Shown piece by piece: positions 59,681 to 64,000 of a stretch of DNA of 64,000 nt (the first letter of the stretch is position 1; every line of letters begins with the position of its first letter). Under the pieces are notes generated by a model. It was not told the origin of the DNA and did no database searches. It was given only the letters and a program-made list of their open reading frames with translations. Position numbers and translations under genes: made by a program. The DNA comes from Hybos culiciformis (Eukaryota; Arthropoda; Insecta; Diptera; Hybotidae). Where the stretch lies: contig OZ023274.1 in assembly GCA_964007475.1 (NCBI GenBank), positions 88,001,213 to 88,065,212 on the forward strand, given 5' to 3'.

Positions 59681-62600
59681 AGAATTGATCGTAATGTACA
59701 AAACCTTATTCAGTATTCGGATTTCAACTTTTTTTTCCATTTATTAGGTTTTTTTTTTTTGTAGATTTCCACGATATTTTCTCGATCTTAAAATATCTTT
59801 TAATTTAATTTTGATTGATTATTATATTAAATTAAAATGCTTGCACAACTGTTTAATAATTTATCAAATTGTAACGTTGCCACATCCGGCCAGTTTTCTT
59901 TCTATTTTTTTTCCATATAATTGACTACAAAAATTATTATTGAAGCCAACTTTATAATTTATGATTTTGAAAATGAAAGTATATAATAATAGTAAAAGAT
60001 GGTTTTATGAAAAAAAAAAAAAAAACTTAATGTTTTTAAAAAACATTATAACGATTTTTTTTTTTGTTTATATATAAAGATAATGAAGTCTATATGAAAA
60101 ATGCACCGCTGTGCTGATATTTAAAAAAAAAAAATTAAATCAAAGGCGTAATAATGTTGGCATTATCATTATAAAATAATAATTTACAAATTTAACCATT
60201 ACGGAGGAAAATGAAATCTGGGTACCTTTGATAAAATTTTATATATGTACCTATATTTTCTTGTTTTCTTTTTCTATCGCAAAAACATAATAAGTAAGTA
60301 TAGATAAAAGAAAAGTTTAAGTTGTGAAAATAATTTTACGGTGGTGTACAGCGTTTTTATTTTGATTTATTAAAATAAAATTTAAACATCATATTTAAAA
60401 AACTTCTCCTGAGGCTAAAAAAAATATACCTACATAAACATGTACATTTATTCATTTTCTATTTCCTTTTTTGGATAAAAGTTTTTACGGTAATTATGTT
60501 TTGCGAAATTATTATTTGAATTAAGGAATGAATAGCAGGTGTATATTTAGATTCATAAACTTAAATATCTATATTTGAAAGCATAAATTAATTTTTTTTT
60601 TTTAAACTTAATAATGCTGATATTCCATTTCCAAATTGTAGTAATTTTTTAATAATAGTTTCAACAATTTTTACAAAACTTTTCTTATTTTGAAATTGTT
60701 TATTGAGATAATGATTGAATTATAATATTTATAATATTTTTAGAGTTGTCTACTATTTTGAAAATCACTGAGACCAATGCTTAAGTTTTTTTAATTTTAT
60801 TAAGTAGCTGGCTTTCTTGGACATTTTAAACTTTGTTGAGAGAATATCAAAAATTATCTATTTAGTTTTAATTTCAGCACAATTAACATCAGACTTACAT
60901 TTTTTGAATATTTGTTAGACAAAGATGGGCTATCCCTATTTCGGTATTATTGTAGTAAGGTGCAATATATATAATAAATTGTAAATTCGAATTGAGCTAG
61001 ATATTGAAATCAGAATTGTTTAATTTTTTTTTTACTTTTTTTTTTGTTACTAAATGCAAATTGCATTGCAGCTATGTAATTTTGAAATTCCACCTAATTC
61101 ATTCTTTTAAAAAGTCACTGTTTTTCCATTTTGAATAAAATTTGGAGATAGCTAGCTACATATCTATTTACTTATAAAATAAAATATTACTTTTAAAGTT
61201 TTATAAAAGCTTGGTAATTTATTTTTCACTGTATATTTTGATATTTATATTCATCCATCATGATAAAAAATTTTTCTTCGAATTTTTTTTTATTATGTTT
61301 TTTTTCATTTTCCTGTCTACTGAAACATGAAATTGCTTCTGGATAAAAAAAAAGATATTCCGCATACATTTTTGTTTTAATTTTCTAAATGAATTTTTGA
61401 ACTTTTAGGTAATTTGACTAATTACTGCGTTTGAATTGAAATTACTGCAAATTAGTTTGACTTTTAAACATTAATCATTTGAAATACTGGGAAATGCTTT
61501 GAAATTAATTTATTGGGTAACTTTGAATAATATTTTATTATTTTACTGTTTTACGTATTCTTATGAAAAGGAATTTTAAAATGTCTATGAAAAAACCCTA
61601 ATTAAAGGGTTTAAAACAGTTTATAAATATGCAAAAATTTCTTCCTGAAATCCACTGATAAAGGCGAGGCAAAATTAATCATTAAACAATTTTTAGATTT
61701 TTAATTATTGTATATTTGAATGAAATGATGTTTGTGAGCGATATTATTGTTTTTTAAACAATTCTGAGGTTATGTACATATTAATAACTTTTTTTTTTAC
61801 ATATGAATAACTTTCAGAATGCCTTCAGAATTATAAATATAAATTAAAAAAAAAAAACTTTTAATGCGAAACATTTTTTTTTTTTTTTTTCAATGTCACT
61901 AAATTTTATTTTTAAAACCATAACCACAATCCCATATCAAAAATGATAATTAGCTTATTTTTGAATATTCAGATAAAATTATAATACATAATAATATTGA
62001 TTTTTTTATAAATAAATTGTATGTACTGTACTTATATAAAAAAGTGTATATAGTTCTGATATAGTTATCAGACCTCATACTGATTATTATTAGTATGTCA
62101 TTCTATAATATAATATTTTGTTCTGTATTTATATATAAAAGGTTTAACGTTTTAAAAGTAAATAAAAGTTCTATTTTTAATTTATATTTTTTTTTACATT
62201 CACATCCAATTAAGCCAATTTTCATTTAGTACATTAGAATATTTTTAATTTTCTATTTACCCCTTTTTTTTTTGGCACAAAGGATATATAAATAAAATTT
62301 TCAACTTTTTATTTTTTACTAACAAACATCATCATGTTTAGTTATCCCTGACTTTAATTGCGGACCTTAAGTTCAAGTAGCGCAATCTCCTGATTTTTTT
62401 TTTAAGTATGTTGAAGGAAGACAATTTCTTTTTTTTATGTTTATCTCATGATATATACTTTTTTGTAAATTGAAATAAAGAAATATGCTTAAGATAATTA
62501 CATTCGAATATTTATTAAATGATAATTTTGTCAATTTCTTTAGAACAAATAAAAAGAATACTAACTTAACAAAAACAAGCCTAAAATGATATTATTAAGT

Positions 62601-64000
62601 ACTATTTATTACAACATTATTTTCTTTCATTGACCGTAGGCAATATCAAATCAAAATAATAAGACCCTTTGTTTTGAAATAAAAAAAAAAAAAATTAATG
62701 TCAATATGAAAATCAATATTTTCCAATATATTACTACTAGAGTATCGACATTCATAATCACAAAAATATTTTTATTTCATTTTTATTATTTTCGAACTTT
62801 CTACTTTAAATGATTTCCCAATAAAATAACTTAAAAAAAAAATAAATAAATTTTTACTTTATTATGAGGAAATTTATTTTTATTGAAGAAACGAGTCTAA
62901 GTAATTTTCAATTTAAAATAATAAAAACATTTCATTATAACTTATCATTCGTGACCAAGAAGAGTGGATTGAACTCTTTATTAAGCGCTTGCTATTGCGC
63001 ACTCTAAAAATAAAAATAAATTATTGCAAATTTATTTAATATTTCTTGTTTTTTTTTTTATGAGTTTACTATACTCTTGCATGCTGTTAGTCTGTCATAA
63101 TATATTATGGAATATATATAATGTTTGGATGTTTATTTCAGCGGATGAGGTCCAAAATTATTAGATATTTTAACTTCAGAAAGCCTTTAAAAACGAAATG
63201 TTTATTAAATTAGTAATTGAGTAAAAAGGTCGTTTATTTTTGATTTTATATAGGTACATATAGTTTTTACATAACTACAAAATTTTACATGGAGGGGTAA
63301 CTTGTGACAAAATGATACGAACTACTTAACTCTCTTGTAGGGATTTTACTCTAGTCTAGTATATCGCATAGCTATTTAATTAAAATTCGCAGGCTGAACT
63401 GTACATGTTTTTAATATTTTCTTCCTTTTTTTTTATATACGTACAACTTAATAATTTTCCATCAACATTATTTTCTTTAATAACAATTTCAAAAAAGGTG
63501 AAGAGAAGTAATAAAATTAAACACGATTTATAACTTTTAAGACATTAATTTTTAAGAAAGAAAAGTAACTCACAAGGAACATTAATGAAGCAAGCGGCAG
63601 TCGAAGAAGGTTCAAATAAAACTATTCTTAAAAATAAAAATTGTATGTCTGGCCCATATTTTATAGGTTTTTTATATAAGGAATAAACATTGCCAAACTA
63701 AACGCATCAATAATGCTAAGAGTTCAATTTCAGCGCTTTGCTTTTAATCGGTTAAACTTTGGTTTTATGTACGACAAATAGATCCTAAAAATAATTCATG
63801 GTAAATAAGTAGAGATTACTTTTATATAATTTTCATAAAAGGCGAGAATAATATTAGACTGATTACGAAAAATAGTTTGGATAACTTTGTACGGATTTTA
63901 TTTCTTCAACCTAGCTCTGATAAATAAATGCTAGGGAAATACTTTGCCGTAATTTATTAGCATTTATTTATATAGGTATACCTATTTATTAATTTCGGGT
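59681..64000. other. AT-rich spacer with small GC-richer patches
   Basis: No supported gene. Patches with better composition are at 62945-63005 (overlapping frames LIIRDQEEWIELFIKRLL and LSFVTKKSGLNSLLSACYC on plus), 63142-63210 (after a TTTATTTCAG acceptor) and 63560-63785 (TLMKQAAVEEGSNKTILK; ASIMLRVQFQRFAFNRLNF). Each is under 50 codons, none is linked to another by convincing splice sites, and none is recognised. Confidence 0.4.

Noticed and set aside
1..64000. CRISPR arrays, operons, ribosome-binding sites or bacterial origin
   Set aside because: Spliced EFR3 and FKBP12 genes and the absence of dense ORFs show eukaryotic nuclear DNA. The regular short repeats seen are transposon arrays and microsatellites, not spacer-repeat arrays.

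Overview
This window is eukaryotic nuclear DNA, most likely from an insect. It is extremely A+T-rich and gene-poor, with spliceosomal GT-AG introns, poly(A)/poly(T) runs, scattered TACCTACC-type motifs and several short DNA transposons. Four conserved genes can be read with confidence: an EFR3/rolling-blackout homologue (+, eight coding exons), FKBP12 (-, five coding exons), a RAMP4/SERP-type protein (+, single exon) and an OPA3-like protein (+, single coding exon). The EFR3 protein is of the insect type. The order of insect cannot be fixed from these genes alone.

Layout. 1-11.4 kb is AT-rich non-coding DNA with an extreme T-rich belt at about 4.0-5.95 kb. At its right edge is the first coding exon of an unidentified minus-strand gene (11386-11482) that continues to the left and probably leaves the window. 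11.6-18.4 kb holds a candidate minus-strand terminal exon (14098-14147) and the RAMP4-like gene. 18.4-28.6 kb holds a TIR element with CGTCA motifs and a few decayed coding-like stretches. 28.6-36.3 kb is the gene core: a previously hidden alternative first exon for EFR3 (28663-28759), EFR3 itself (30176-33531) and the convergent FKBP12 gene (35030-36104). 36.4-37.3 kb holds two short transposons just upstream of FKBP12. 42.5-44.5 kb is a 2 kb hAT-like non-autonomous element with subterminal GGCAATA arrays and a nested TTAA-flanked MITE. 48.3-48.6 kb is a fold-back MITE. 54.9-59.7 kb holds the OPA3-like gene, a frameshifted transposon-type ORF and several unassigned candidate exons. The remainder is AT-rich spacer.

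The four recognised genes belong to separate housekeeping processes and show no operon-like logic: EFR3 anchors PI4-kinase at the plasma membrane, FKBP12 is a prolyl isomerase, RAMP4 sits at the ER translocon and OPA3 is mitochondrial. The most useful observations are the phase-compatible alternative first exon of EFR3 and the set of target-site-duplicated MITEs, whose ends can be read to the base.
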